Positions 47,960-60,770 of a DNA stretch of 64,000 bases are shown piece by piece. How positions within the stretch are numbered: the first letter of the stretch is position 1; each line of letters starts with the position of its first letter. Under the pieces are notes generated by a model. The model had not been told where the DNA came from. It saw only the letters and a program-made list of their open reading frames with translations, and did not search any database. This DNA comes from Branchiostoma lanceolatum (taxonomy: Eukaryota; Chordata; Leptocardii; Amphioxiformes; Branchiostomatidae): assembly GCF_035083965.1 (NCBI RefSeq), contig NC_089737.1, forward strand, positions 14,125,029 through 14,189,028, in the 5' to 3' direction. The position numbers and the translations under genes were made by a program.

Positions 47960-50900
47960 ATTAATCTTCAGGGTTTTTGTCTTAAAGACAGGTGTGAGGA
48001 GATTGGCGCCCCAAATGGCAGCTGACACCAGGTACCAGGCTAGCATGACGTTCATCAGTTATCAGTAATCATTGCTTTCTGATTTGGAAGTTTTGGAAAC
48101 TTAGGACATACATTACATACAAGTTGTACATACATGGACAATTGCATTGATATGGCTCAATTAGACCTTCTAAAATGTCATTCAAAATGTCAAACCTTTT
48201 CTAAATACCATTCCAGAGACTTTAATATAATGACTTTAAAATCTTGGTGGGTAATTTAGTACAAGTCATAAACCTTCCACCAAGTCACTCTCACACCAAA
48301 ATACTTCTGCAAAAGACCTAAATTCATTTTAAGAGTTTTAGTCTTGAAGACAAGTATATCCAGGGACAATAGACCGATCCCAAAGCCACACCCCCTGTTC
48401 GATTTCGAACACCTCCGTCAAAAACAGGGTTTGACGGACCAAACATGGCCGCCGTGGCTAAGTTGAAAATAATGCCACTGACTTCGGTTTAGCTTTTGTG
48501 ACACTGAAACCCTTTCAAAGCGGGCCAAATAAGAATGCTATGTCTTCTTTGTTGAAGGCAGTATCCACCGGGTAGAGTTGTTTATGGAGTGGGTAGGTGT
48601 AGTTGGGGTGAGAGCGTAATGTTTTCGGTCAATGTTAAAGCGGTATGCGCCGCATAGTTTTCCCTTGTCGGTGGGCATCAGCGCCCATTTTCTGACAAGC
48701 AGTCGATGCACGTGTAAAACAGGGTTCATATATCTGTGACAGGGTTCCCACTGTATTGACTGCATGTATAACAGCTGCATGGTATTTAGTAACTAAGAAT
48801 TAAAATGCATCCTTTCACTTCCCAGTTCATTTTCAAGTTAACCAGTTTCACACACCAGTAACTGAAGAAACGAAACTCTGCGCTAGCGGACTTTGTAGTA
48901 GTCAGCATGTGGTACAAGATTCCTCTCCTTGAGTGCCCGATCTATTTTCTTTTTAAATTCGTTTTTGTTCTGAGCATGCATTCAACCAATACAGCGGAAA
49001 ACCTGTCCCAGATATACGTGCCCTACTTTACACGTGCCATTTCTGCACCGCCAACACTGTTTTTGACGGAGGTGCTCTGAATAGAACGGGGTTCTATGGG
49101 TCTTCTATTCGTTCGATATGGTGTTCGACAGGATCGGTCTATTGCATTGATATGGCTCAATAAGACCTTCTAAAATGTCATTCTAAAATGTCAAACCTTT
49201 TCTAAATACTATTCTTTACTAACTTTTAAATCTTGGTGGGTAATTTAGTACAATGCATGAACCTTCTATGAGGTCACTCCCACCACATAATACTTCTGCA
49301 AAGACAGCTTAATTAATCTTTAGGGCTTTGGTCTTAAAGACAGGTTTGAGCAGATTGACGCCCCAGACGGCAGCCGACACCAGGTACCAGGCTAGCATGA
49401 CGTTCATCAGTTATCAGTAATCATTGCTTTCTGACTTGGAAGTTTTGGAAGCTTAGGACATACATTACATTACAAGTTGCACATACATGGACAATTGCAT
49501 TGATATGGCTCAATTAGACCTTCTAAAATATTCCAAAAGTTTTTAACTTTTATAAACACTATACCAGAAAACACCCTAATTCATCTTAAGAGTTTTACCC
49601 TTAAAGACAGGTTTAAGGAGGTTGATACCCCAGATGGCAGCTGACACCAGGTACCAGGCTAACATGGCGTTCATCAGTTATCAGTTATGAATAATTGTTT
49701 TCTGAGGTTTTGGAATCGTACCTACATTACATGCTGTGCGTATATTAACATTTGCATTGATACAGCTCATCTAGACCTTCTAAAATGTCATTCTAAAATG
49801 TCAAACCTTTTCTAAATATCAAAGTCTTTCAAAATCTAATCACCTTCAAATCTTGAAAGGTAAAATTTAGCTTTTGCCATAACATACTTCTGCAAAATCA
49901 CCTCAATTCATCTTAAGAGTTTTACCCTTAAAGACAGGTTTAAGGAGGTTGATACCCTAGATGGCAGCTGACATCAGGTACCAGGCTAACATCGCATTCA
50001 TGGGTTATCAGTAATCGTTCCTTTCTGATTTGGAAGTTTGGGAAGCTTAGGTTCTACATTACATACAAGTTGTACATACATGGACAATTGCATTGATATG
50101 GCTCAATTAGACCTTCTAAACTATCATTGAATTTCCAAAAGTTTGGACCTTTTATAAACACCATTCCAGAGTCTTCAATCCATGACTTTCAAATATTCCA
50201 TGAAGTCACTCTCACCACAAAATACTTCTACAAAATTGTAATCTTAATTCATCTTAAGGGCTTTAACCTTGAAGACAGGTTTAAGGAGGTTGATGCCCCA
50301 GATGGCAGCTGACATCAGGTACCAGGCTAACATTTTGCATATCACTTAAAATAGGGAGTATTGGAGCTGTGATATTGATAAAACTACTACTAGTAGGATG
50401 GCACCATAGATTTAACCTTATCAGCTTGGCGGTTAATCTGATTTAAAGAGTTTTAGCCTTGAAGACAGGTTTAAGGAGGTTGATACCCCAGATGGCAGCC
50501 GACATCAGGTACCAGGCTAACATTTTGCATATCACTTAAAATAGGGAGTATTGGAGCTGTGATATTGATAAAACTACTACTAGTAGGATGGCACCATAGA
50601 TTTAACCTTATCAGCTTGGCGGTTAATCTGATTTAAAGAGTTTTAGCCTTGAAGACAGGTTTAAGGAGGTTGATACCCCAGATGGCAGCCGACATCAGGT
50701 ACCAGGCTAACATTTTGCATATCACTTAAAATAGGGAGTATTGGAGCTGTGATATTGATAAAACTACTACTAGTAGGATGGCACCATAGATTTAACCTTA
50801 TCAGCTTGGCGGTTAATCTGATTTAAAGAGTTTTAACCTTGAAGACAGGTTTAAGGAGGTTGATGCCCCAGATGGCAGCTGACATCAGGTACCAGGCTAA

Positions 50901-51012
50901 CATTTTGCATATCACTTAAAATAGGGAGTATTGGAGCTGTGATATTGATAAAACTACTACTAGTAGGATGGCACCATAGATTTAACCTTATCAGCTTGGC
51001 GGTTAATCTGAT
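47960..51012 (-). repeat. tandem array of the AGMO2 last-exon tail (about 9 extra copies)
   Basis: Each copy holds the end of the AGMO last exon read on -: [19 protein letters not shown] then VFKVK. Copies lie at about 47970-48058, 48330-48360 (truncated), 49316-49412, 49575-49680, 49908-50005, 50250-50335, 50440-50525, 50630-50715 and 50820-50905. The last four plus the true exon tail at 51021 form an exact-looking 190-base tandem, with a spacer (cactt, then aaaatagggagtattggagc, actactagtaggatggcacc). The older units have a different spacer (gcattgatatggctcaatta). Most copies keep an open frame and a stop. No copy keeps the exon's 5' half or its real acceptor. Confidence 0.85.
48367..49144. 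mobile_element. 778-base DNA element with CAATAGACCGATCC inverted ends
   Basis: Left end CAATAGACCGATCC, right end GGATCGGTCTATTG: a perfect 14-base inverted repeat. Subterminal parts also pair (cacctccgtcaaaaacag near 48410 with tttttgacggaggtgctc near 49062). No transposase frame is seen, so it is non-autonomous. It interrupts one unit of the AGMO2 last-exon array. Confidence 0.75.
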
Positions 51013-54000
51013 TTAAAGAGTTTTAACCTTGAAGACAGGTTTAAGGAGGTTGATTCCCCAGATGGCAGCCGACATCAGGTACCAGGCTAACATGGCGTTC
51101 ATCAGCGGAGAGGGCAGCAGAACGGCGGGCGGTCCCGACAGCCTGGTCGTCACGTCAACCAGCACGTACGTCACGCAGCGGGCGAAGTCTACTATCGGCG
51201 CACTGGGTCTAAGGGAAAGAGTTGAACAAATCTTAAAACCTTTCACCGAAGAGTTATGTATCATGTTAACTACATCATTTCTGAACTTCAATCTCTTCTT
51301 ATAGAAGACTTAGTGCTAAGGTCCATACTATTTGCTACCAGCACTGTTGTGTATTCTTAGTTCTGTTACTGTTTATCTGGGCAAATAAAGTGTGGTGGAC
51401 GGACACGGACCTAGCTGTTTAAGAAAAAAAAAGAGTTATGTTTCACATTGATTAACCTTCTACCTGCTGCCTAACACTGTAATCAGCTATAGACAGCAAT
51501 GCAAGGCAACACCAATTCGATGGTTGGATCTTAAACTTGGATCAAAAAAAGCTAAACTGGAATATGAACTTAAAAACAGCCTGATAGAAAAGTCTTCTCT
51601 ACTTTGGTACCCACAGTTTCAGGAGTATTGAAGCCATCTGCTGTACTTAATTCTACCTTGGTCTATTGCTGATTCTCATTCTAAAATATCTGAGAACAAA
51701 GCAAATAAATTGTTGCGTCCTAAAGTACGCACACTACTTGATAAATAGTTTGCAGAACAAAGACAAATTTTAAGTTTGTTTAATAGAAAGAGATATAGTT
51801 CAAGTATTCAAAATTGCCACATTGCTTTTGATATGACTTCATAGTGATCACTCAAGTTAGAAGAGCAGATACATGTGCAGTCCAAGTAATTTCAATGCCA
51901 AACTGTAATCATTTGATGTAACAGTTAATATATCACGTACTTCCTGTCCATGATAGCGGCCACAGACACCAGAGTCCAGACTACAAAGATGACCCTCCCC
52001 AGCATGGCAGCTGTGGACAGGACCTGAGATTAGGGAAAATAGAATTTTGTACAAAAGGGGTCAGCAGTGTAGAGTAGAGTGGATTCATTCCTCAAGCTTG
52101 AACAAACATCTTTCACATCGCAGTCGTCCCTCAATAAGACATCTGGAGCCGCATTATAAGTTCTTGTTTAGAACATTTATTGAGCCTGTTACTACAAGAA
52201 GTTTCGCTGTGTCTGCTTTTTCAACTGACTGAATACTAGGGGTGAGCAGTGAATATAATAGTCATTTTAAAAAACCTCTTACTAGATACAATTATACAGA
52301 GACAAGAAGGCAGGGATTTCTTTTCTTAGATGCACTGTTACATTTAAGATTAAAATTATATGTAACATCACTATATTAATAGCTGACTGCAAAAGTGATA
52401 AGAAACTAAAGTTTTAAAAAAGGCATAATGTACCTCAAAATAACATCTTAATGATGGGAATAAACAGCAATCTTCGATTAGAAGCGAACATCAAAAGATA
52501 ATTAAACTATGTCACCTACCTTAACAACAGCAAACAGCTCCTGGTATAGGACCATGGCCAGGAAAAAGTGTATAGCCACATAGACGGACCACAGGCTGGA
52601 CACTTTGCTGTCGTACTTTGGCTCTGGATACTTCACCTGTGGTCATATACAGGACAAGACATGTTACATTCAGTCAAGTGGAGACAAAAGTGGGCAACAT
52701 ATTCAGTAGAACAAATAAAATTAATTTAGAATACAACATGGTGTATTTCCGTATCACCCGAGGTTCCAGCCCAAGTACGGGTAGGATCCCCAGATGGCTG
52801 TAACAAAAAGTTGTAATAACAGCAATTCCAAGTTCCATATTCGGTATTCAAATTTTCAACAGTGGCGCGATTGCTGCACTCAAAGTGGGTTCCAATGATT
52901 CTATGAAAGCCTGTTTGATAAAAGTACAAATGTAGAACCCTGTGTGATAATCCTAGTTATCACCTGGTCCGGAACACCTATATCGAACATTATGCTGGCC
53001 CAGGTAGGACATAAAATCTGATACATCAAAAAAAAAATCATTGTCCATAGCTCAAAGTCAAAAGTTGGAGATGGCATTACTCTATAACGTACCTTAGGGA
53101 TGTCTTCAATACACCCCAGCCGAGGTTTCCCGGGTGCCCAGCCAGGTCCCTTCAACAGTACGGACAACTTGTTGGTCAGGCCTGGAGTTGCCCAGAATGT
53201 CTTCCAGATATGGATGAAGTGACAAAACTGCAGGAGGGAAAAGAGTCATAGATGTTTTGTTTGTTTTGTACAATCGGTAAATCACCTTTAAGTTCATAGT
53301 ACACCAGTTTTGTACAGTAAGGCAACACCAATTTGTTTCCTTGGTTTTCAGATATTTCAAGGTGAAAATATAGCAAGCAGACATCATAAAAGCAGAGGGC
53401 TGGGAGGAAAACTTCAAACTATGTCTGTTTATGCTCAGAATAAAATGTAAACGGCTCTTAGTGTGGCTCTTCTCAAACACATGACCCATGGCCAATGTAT
53501 AAATGCAAAACACATTAAAATGTGTACGTTACCTGCACCCAGATAGGGTCCCATGTGTTGAGTGGATGTGTCAGGCCGTATACAACCTTCTCTTCCTCTT
53601 TGGCAAATGTACCTACATATGGATGAATATAATGATTATCATATCTTCAATAGACATTGAACAAGATGGAAAAGTATTGTTTTCATTCATCTAGAAAACA
53701 GACAATAGACACCGTAAACTAAGTGAAACTTGTTAATGTATGCAAGTAGCTAGAGACAAACCAACAATTTGAATGTCACATTATGCAACAAACTATTATA
53801 TCAGTTATAGAGCAGAATGTCAAAATAAGAATCTCAACATTAAAATATCTAGAGCTATCAAAGTAGGAGCACTGGGCGCACACACCAGTGAATAAAGGCA
53901 CTTACCAAACATCCTGTCAAAGATGATCAGAGTACCACCATAGTTCTTGTCAATACAGTATGGGTTCCTTCCTTTGGGTGGGAGAACAAAGAAAATATCA

Positions 54001-57000
54001 GGAGTTAGAAAGTTTGCTCAAAAACAAGAACAATTTCATTGATTGTATTAAGCACATGATATACAGGTACATACTGTACATCAAAGGTAATACAGTCACA
54101 ATGCACTGTGAAAAGAATGATATAAAAGATAATGATGAAAGGAATTGAACTTTCAAGGTTTACATGTACAAGATGACAGAAAGTGCAATACTGTAAATAC
54201 AGAAATCTTTGCAGGGATTTAAATTTGCGGTGGATTTGAGTTCATGTTTGAAAAAAATAGTAGCCCTACAGTCAACAGTTAACCGCGAAAACCGGGAACA
54301 TAAAAACACTGCGAACATTTCTGCATTAATTTTGCAGTATTTGATTTGAAACTTTTCTAGTCTGATCCTTTAAGTTAATGCAAAACAAAACTCACTAACA
54401 TATTATTAAGGCAACTGACCATGGTGGACTCTGTGGTGGCTGGGAGTGTTTAGTATGTACTCCAGGGGCCCAAGGGACGTCACCAGCTGTAAGATGTACA
54501 TTTGGTACATAGATATACATTTTACATACTTACATCAGCAAAAGTAAGCTTGGCACTGGGATCAAATTTATTTTAAACAATAATACCGTGTCAAATGTTA
54601 GGCGTGACACTGTGTCAGTCATGAAAAAACAAGATATACGTATTGTACATTAGAATAGAGATTTCTAATCCGTTCATTGGTCAAGACTATATGTAAATTC
54701 TTGAGGAAAAACAATGAACCATTCCTAGCCTAGTAGCAGGCTCTGCAGATTGCTGAAAAAAGTAGAAATTTGCCAAACAGAGTGGATACTACATGTAGTA
54801 GTATGCTAGCCTAGGGTAGTTGGCCAACCAATAGGTAAAAGGTAAAGCAGTCATCCTCAATCGAGGTGAAGCGTAATGCTTTTTCAAGTAGCTAGTTGTA
54901 GTGCAATGCGGCTTCGCCACGGCTCATGTTTTTGGCCAAGCACACCGGGTCACCCCTACTCTTCTCGATAAGTGTGTTGGGTTCTTTTACGTGCAGAGGT
55001 TTGACGCTTGAGGCTTACGCCCGAAGCTCCCTCATACACGGGGCCGCCGGCTTTACGTCACCATCCGAAATGACGAATGCAATCCCTTACAATATGTCCG
55101 AGCTCGAGAGTCGACCCTTAGGATCGAACTCGGGCCCTTAGGATCCACGGAATTTGATCCAGATGGCGAAGCAGCGGGGTAGCGTTACCGCTTGCGCCAC
55201 GGGGACATGTATAACTATCCACTATATTAGACCAATTCTTACTACTAGTATTTTTCCAGCACTCCGCAGAGCCTGGTAGAGGCTAAAGCTTTATTACAAC
55301 CTCACACAAAGCCCTGGAGTTTGAAATGGGATGAAGCCCTTTTCTCACCTCAGTGTGAATCCAGAACTGATATAACAGGTTGAACTGATAGTGGGCTGAG
55401 TACGCAGCAGGGGGAACCAGGAAAGCCGCAGGGAGTTGGAAGAGCTGAAATCAACAGTATTTCATTTTTATTTATTTATACAGGGTAAATACAACTCAGG
55501 CTGTGAAGCCTGTTTTTCAGGTACCCCTGATTTCACATATAAAAACACAAACTACAACTAAGTACACAGTGACAATAATAATCAATCAATCATAAAAGCC
55601 ATGTTACATAGAATACAGATTTCAATTTCCGCCGGTATTGCCATTCTGAAAGTTCTTGTAAGTAATAGCAGTGCATTTATGGTTAACATAATAATAACAT
55701 TGACAAGGCCTAGGGGAAAAAAGTTGTGTTTCAGGTTACCTAGCCTGACTAAATCGCACTCCTAGCGGTGGGCCCGTCAGATACCACCCCCTAGAGGGAG
55801 GGGTTCATTAACGCAGGCCAGCGAGAGGCTGTGTAAACAAAGGCTACAGGTTACCCGACTGACCCAGCTAGCAACATCCTGCTGATCCCTAGCGTCTATT
55901 TTGGTCGACCACTGGAAAGGGACATAAAACTTTTGGTCTACCATCTAATATAAAATCATTTTAATTTGCTTTTTCCACTTAATATGTACTAGTAACAAAC
56001 CATGATTAATCACTTCTTGGTTGGTTCGTTCAGACAATAAACTAAAAAAATGCAAGATTATAACTTACAAAGAATGTGAGAACTTTCTGAGTGGAAGACT
56101 GTCTCAGTGCCGTTGTCAGGTTGTAGTCTTCTGAGCTGTGGTGAACCTGGTGTGATGCCCACATAATGTTCACTTCTGCAGTGGAAATCATACAACAGGG
56201 AGTTACACTAGACAAAATCCTTAGTACACAGGGCTTGAAATTTATTTTAGGGAATAGGTGCACTGGTGCACTTGCTATCCTTGGAATTCCTGGGGTACTC
56301 CCTGTGGAAAGTTTCCTGCCAACTAACATTAAAACATTCCTATGGACTAAAAATAGCTGCATGACCCCCTTTGGAATAGATTTCTGTGGACAAATTCCTG
56401 TACAATTCCTAGAATTCTTGCAGACTGCACACAGTACATTAGGCTTGCCCCTGAGGCATCGCCAAAATCATTTAGGGGACCACCAAAAAGCCAGGTCACA
56501 TTGGCTAGCTTGTCATTATGTACAGGTGGTCACTTGTACAGGTTTGCCTCTATGTTACGAAGTGCTAACTAAAGGCTCCACTCCTGAAGCATTACCAAAA
56601 TCATTCCATACATGTACATACCATGTGACATCCTGTGCAGCCAGTAGTAGGTAAACTCCACCATTATGAAGGCAGTCCACCAGGTTACAGGGGAGTTCCA
56701 GGGTAGCTCCACCAGTCGGTAGTTCTCGTACACCCAGACGTACGTCACCATGTAAATACCCTTGGAGAACAAGCTGAGGTGGACGCAAATGGACTATCAT
56801 AAGCTAATAAAGTCTGCATTAGTAATAGAAGACTGACAGTACTAGTTTAACTAACTATGTGTAAACTGTGTTGATTTTGATAGTCAATTGTTTTATATTC
56901 TGACATTGAATTGCAAATGGCTGTCATCTTTACGCCAACTCAATTCAGAATTCACAATTATACTGAACAGACAGATTTCTATGATCCACTCACACCAGGA

Positions 57001-58407
57001 CCAGGAAGGGCCCCTACTCTTTACGATAAGTTCGGTGGGTTCTTTTACGTGCTCGAGGTCCCAGGCTCTCCTCAAACACGGGACCTGGATTTAACGTCCT
57101 ATCAAGGGATGTCCCTAAACCAAAGCTTGATACTCATTTTCACCTGTCACCTCACCTAACCTATGAGGGCCTCAGCATGCCCCTTTTACATAGAGCGTAA
57201 TCGGCCATTTTAATTTTACGTAGAGCGTTGCCGACCACTCCATAATTTAGCGTAGAGCATAGGGGGGGCTTTCTGAATTTAGTGTAGAGCGTAGGGAGGC
57301 TTTCTGAGTTTAGTGTATTACGTAGCCGGCCCTCCGAATTTAGCGTAGAGCGTTGTCGGGACCCCCCAATGCAGGCCCTCACTTATCCCTTGATCTCTTT
57401 TTGGGTTGTTGGGGCACCATGAATAGTTTCTCTACCTGTCAGTGAAGTGATAAAAGTCATGTTGGCATTAATGTAGCCCTGCATGACTTACTTTGATGTT
57501 TCTGATATCATTCCTGCTGACAGAGAGCTTATGGAGTCGTTCAGACGGGCGGGCGTTTGTTTGTTCTTCAGAGAAGCCACCATCAACTCCAGCAGGATCA
57601 AGCCTATAAAGAATGGGGATGCCTGGAAACAATTTGAAAGAAAAAATGTTAACATTTTTCAAACTTAAGACATTGTACCCCCTCTGGCAGGACATTAAAA
57701 AACTGCACTGTGTGCTATGGTAAACCCCATTGCAATTTCAGTGCAAGCACACACATGCACAGACATGAACACACACACACACACACACACAAACATATAT
57801 ATCATACATAAGCAGAGAGAGACACAGACATGAAAAATAATGAAGACTAGGTTAGTAATAATTCAGAAACCCTTAGATTTCTAAAGACGGGTAAGGCCGC
57901 GATTTGTTACAACACTTACGTTACGAAAACAATTTTTATATTATGTACTAAATGTTAAACAGAACACTGGGCAAAGTGCAGTGGGACTTTCGTAAGCTCT
58001 TCCACAGATGATACTATAACTGACAAATCAATGAACAGACGTAACACATATTAAAAGTAAGTTGAAGTTGGTACCCTTAAAACAAAGTGATATAAAGTGA
58101 TTATGAAGTTATTATACTTAGCATTTTGGAAAAAGCAAGGAAGTTATATATATAATATTTGCATAATTTGACCTCCTTACAACTTGGTGACAAAGTTCAC
58201 ACTTCGAGATGTCAGGTGCGCAACAAAGAAAGAAATACAAAGTTTCGGGACAATCACCTGTCCTACGTATTTGGGAACTTCCTCCAAGGTTTGGAACGAC
58301 GTTTCGTTGGGAGTGACGAGGTAGAAAATCCGCCGGAGCCCCGTCAGGACCGACGGCCCGTCCTTTCCCGCGATCACCTCCGCAATTTTCAACTCAACCT
58401 CCGCCAT
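51013..58407 (-). CDS. AGMO: alkylglycerol monooxygenase, copy 2 (12 exons)
   Basis: Exons 58407-58258, 57622-57492, 56773-56622, 56175-56069, 55444-55350, 54486-54420, 53971-53906, 53612-53533, 53227-53093, 52636-52520, 52023-51941, 51208-51013; about 459 residues. It has the same exon phases and the same histidine motifs as copy 1 ([23 protein letters not shown]). Start MAEVELKIAEVI; stop right after KVKTL. Differences from copy 1 are scattered and mostly conservative, so both seem under selection. Exon 55444-55350 counts 95 nt where copy 1 has 96, which would shift the frame inside LLYQFW. The missing base would be in the T pair at 55380/55381, and I cannot exclude a counting slip. If real, this copy is broken in mid-protein. 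The tail of its last exon is amplified downstream (47960-51012). Confidence 0.9.
54837..55210 (-). mobile_element. long SINE, AGCTAGTGGTAGTGCAATG family
   Basis: Near-identical order of phrases to 46612-47060, ending in a reverse tRNA-like head (gggtagcgttaccgcttgcg then ccacggggac). In AGMO2 intron 5. Confidence 0.75.
57185..57365. repeat. minisatellite, about 39-base units
   Basis: Repeated aatttagcgtagagcgt followed by variable G/C-rich bases (ccgacca, aggggggg, agggaggc, agccggcc, tgtcggg), about five units, in AGMO2 intron 2. Confidence 0.65.
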
Positions 58408-58670
58408 CTTGTTTTCTTGACCCTGTGACGCAATCTCCAAGCAGATGTTGGGGCGGGGCGCACTTTTAACTCTTAAAGCAGATGTAGGGGCGGGACGCTC
58501 TTTCAACTCAAAGCAGATGTAGGGGCGGGACGCTCTTTCAACTCTAAACGTCGCTACCTGTTGTAGGCGGGGTAGCGACGTTGGGAGCAGACCAAGGCTA
58601 ACAAGGCTGGACTCGATCCAGGCTGCTTTGGGGCCTTTGGTGACACCAGTATTGGCCTTTTATTTCTGAA

Positions 58671-58855
58671 ATGTTCGCGGTGGTTTTAGGTTCGCGGTGG
58701 TTCTATGTTCGCGGTGGTTTTAGGTTCGCGGTGGTTTTAGGTTCGCGGTGGTTTTATGTTCGCGGTGTTTTTATGTTTGCGGTGGTTTTATGTTTGCGGT
58801 GGTTTTATGTTTGCGGTGGTTTTATGTTCGCGGTGGTTTTATGTTCCCGGTGACT
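58671..58855 (+). repeat. 17-base minisatellite
   Basis: About 11 units of ATGTTCGCGGTGGTTTT with small changes. An open frame (FAVVL/RWFYVRG) across it is an artefact of the repeat. Confidence 0.9.
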
Positions 58856-59051
58856 CTCGAGATCTCCACCGTGAAGTCACTACACCGTGAATATGAATTC
58901 CCAATGTATTACTGTTAATTGTTACTGTTAATTCCACCACCCTGAAAAGATAAATCCAAACAGATCTCCAACCCAACGTCCCCCAGTATAACGCACATCC
59001 TATGTATTAAACTGGGGGGTGCTGCACTACAGACCTCTAAAATAATAATGA

Positions 59052-59400
59052 TAACGGTTTATTGGTCAGAAATTACCTGTGCAATGGCAGCCAGTGCTGA
59101 ATTGCTGCAAGGTTTACAATCACATAATATTATGCAGATACATATTTGCTCCACACTTGCACTTTGTGGAACTGTCGCAAGGGTCTGGGCGGCTGCCATT
59201 CGGCGCCAGCGGGTGACCTCAATACGACCTTCCCCAACCGAAGTCAGGTACCCATTCACACCTGGGTGGAGTGAGGAAAGTCGTGTTAAGTGCCTTTCCC
59301 AAGGACACAACATCGGGGCATAGCAGTGGTTTCGAACCCGGGACCTCTGAGTTCTGGGCGAAACACCCTACCGATTGCGCCACACGATGCCACAAACCCA
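59052..59400 (-). mobile_element. tRNA-derived SINE, near full length
   Basis: Reverse copy of the 23020-23378 element: ggtcagaaattacctg, ggcagccagtgctgaattg, ggtctgggcggctgccattc, gtgcctttcccaaggacac, B-box complement ggtttcgaacccgg, and tgcgccacacgatgcc at the tRNA-like head. Confidence 0.8.
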
Positions 59401-59793
59401 CTGTTTTGCAAATTGATGGATTTGTGTAACCCGGCGGCTTAATGTTAATGGAGGCTAATTGCTTACTGACATAATTGTTGCCCCAAACTAAATGACAGTG
59501 TACAATCTAAGGTAGTATAATCCAGATGTTGTACTTGAAAAGTTTAACTTTGAATCAAATTTTAAAGGAGACCAGTATTAGTCATAGCTGATCGCACCTA
59601 TGTTTATAAAAGGCATTGACATGTACAGATATACTGCACCCTTCCAAGACCTGCCACAGTCAGGGCACTGATTAGGACAATCGTAAGGGTGTTCTCACCT
59701 CTCATTGGTAGGGCCAGAATCGGTTGATAACACGTCACGCCCACAATACAACGAGCAGACAACTATAATGTCAGACCAAATGCTGTCACCTAT

Positions 59794-60173
59794 CAGGGCT
59801 CGAAATTCATTTTTTTAAACAGGTGCACCGGTGCCCTTAATCTATAAGTTAACGGTTTATGTGCACAGAACTTGTTTTTCTTGCACGATATAGAATAAAG
59901 TAGAATGTCAGAAAAATGTATTTACAAATTCTACTTCATCTCATAAGAACTTCAATGTGTAATTCTATAAACTTTAAACAAGTAATACATCAAAGTACAA
60001 AAGACGTTATATTGCTTTTTTTCTTTCAAAAATATTTTGTATACTAATGCATAATTGTACTCTTTACAAAGATATCTAGGTGCACTACTGCACCTACAGT
60101 AAAAAAAACAATTAGGTACACAGCTATTGTGAATTTTCGATGCACAAAAGTGCACCCGGTATTTCGAGCCCTG
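59794..60173. mobile_element. 380-base MITE with CAGGGCTCGAAAT inverted ends
   Basis: Starts CAGGGCTCGAAATTC and ends GTATTTCGAGCCCTG. The interior repeats ggtgcaccggtgc / gtgcactactgcacct. The CAGGG ends resemble hAT-type elements, but I see no clear 8-base target duplication. A related left end (cagggcttgaaatttatttt) is at 56229 in AGMO2. Confidence 0.65.
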
Positions 60174-60544
60174 CCTTTATGTACACTTACTCATGCATAC
60201 ATAACTGCAGGGCGGTAAACAGGTTCTTCTGTCCCTGACCCAACCCAACCACAATCCCTGCATTCTTTTGTCTACTGGCCCACAAAGAAGACCCTCCGAC
60301 ACACTGAGTGATCGGCCTGTCTAAACACTCTGTATATCTCGTAAGTCCCTTCACAAGTATGGAGTTTTTATCCACTAAAACTGGTAGATTCCGAATGGCT
60401 TTTATTTATTCTTATATGATATCTTGTACTGTACTATTATCTATTTTATACTGCAGGTACTAGTCAAGACATACATATTGTAAAGAATTTTCACTCTATG
60501 TATTGTAGGTCATCTTGACGTTGTACATTCGTCTGTATTTTTGT

Positions 60545-60634
60545 TAGCCTGGAAACCATACCGTCGGGAGCTCCCCGGTTTCTCTGCGGCGCTGGGAGTG
60601 ATGCCCGCCCGCCCAGACAGATAAGACCAGGCTA
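60545..60634. mobile_element. short MITE-like repeat with TAGCCTGG ends
   Basis: TAGCCTGG at the start and CCAGGCTA at the end, with gcccgcccagacag inside, as in 7374-7643. Confidence 0.5.
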
Positions 60635-60770
60635 TATTTTTGTGGGTCAGTCGTTACTAGCGAGAGCGGAATTGGCTGACCCAGTGTAATGAATTGCTTC
60701 AGTCTCAGGGCTTTAATAGTATGTGTTTGGTGTTCTATTTACAGGTGTTTGAAATTGATCAGTGAGCTTC

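Larger units (their letters stand above)
58408..60770. other. divergent promoter interval between AGMO2 (-) and AKR2 (+)
   Basis: Holds tandem agcagatgtaggggcgggac repeats right upstream of AGMO2 (58440-58560; GC-box-like GGGGCGGGAC cores), the minisatellite at 58671-58855, a SINE (59052-59400), an inverted-end MITE (59794-60173) and the small TAGCCTGG repeat (60545-60634). The exon of AKR2 at 60771 follows an AG at 60744, so an upstream non-coding exon may also be here. Confidence 0.55.

Noticed and set aside
50245-51012. Copies of the AGMO last exon as independent genes or true alternative last exons
   Set aside because: They lack the exon's first half and its acceptor; without transcript evidence they are best called repeats.
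39345-51100. CRISPR-like regular repeats
   Set aside because: Units are long (117-190 bases), the spacers are themselves repeats, and the setting is eukaryotic: ordinary tandem arrays.
58671-58853. Repetitive small protein (FAVVL/RWFYVRG)
   Set aside because: An artefact of a 17-base minisatellite: no codon-level conservation apart from the DNA repeat, and no start context or splice signals.
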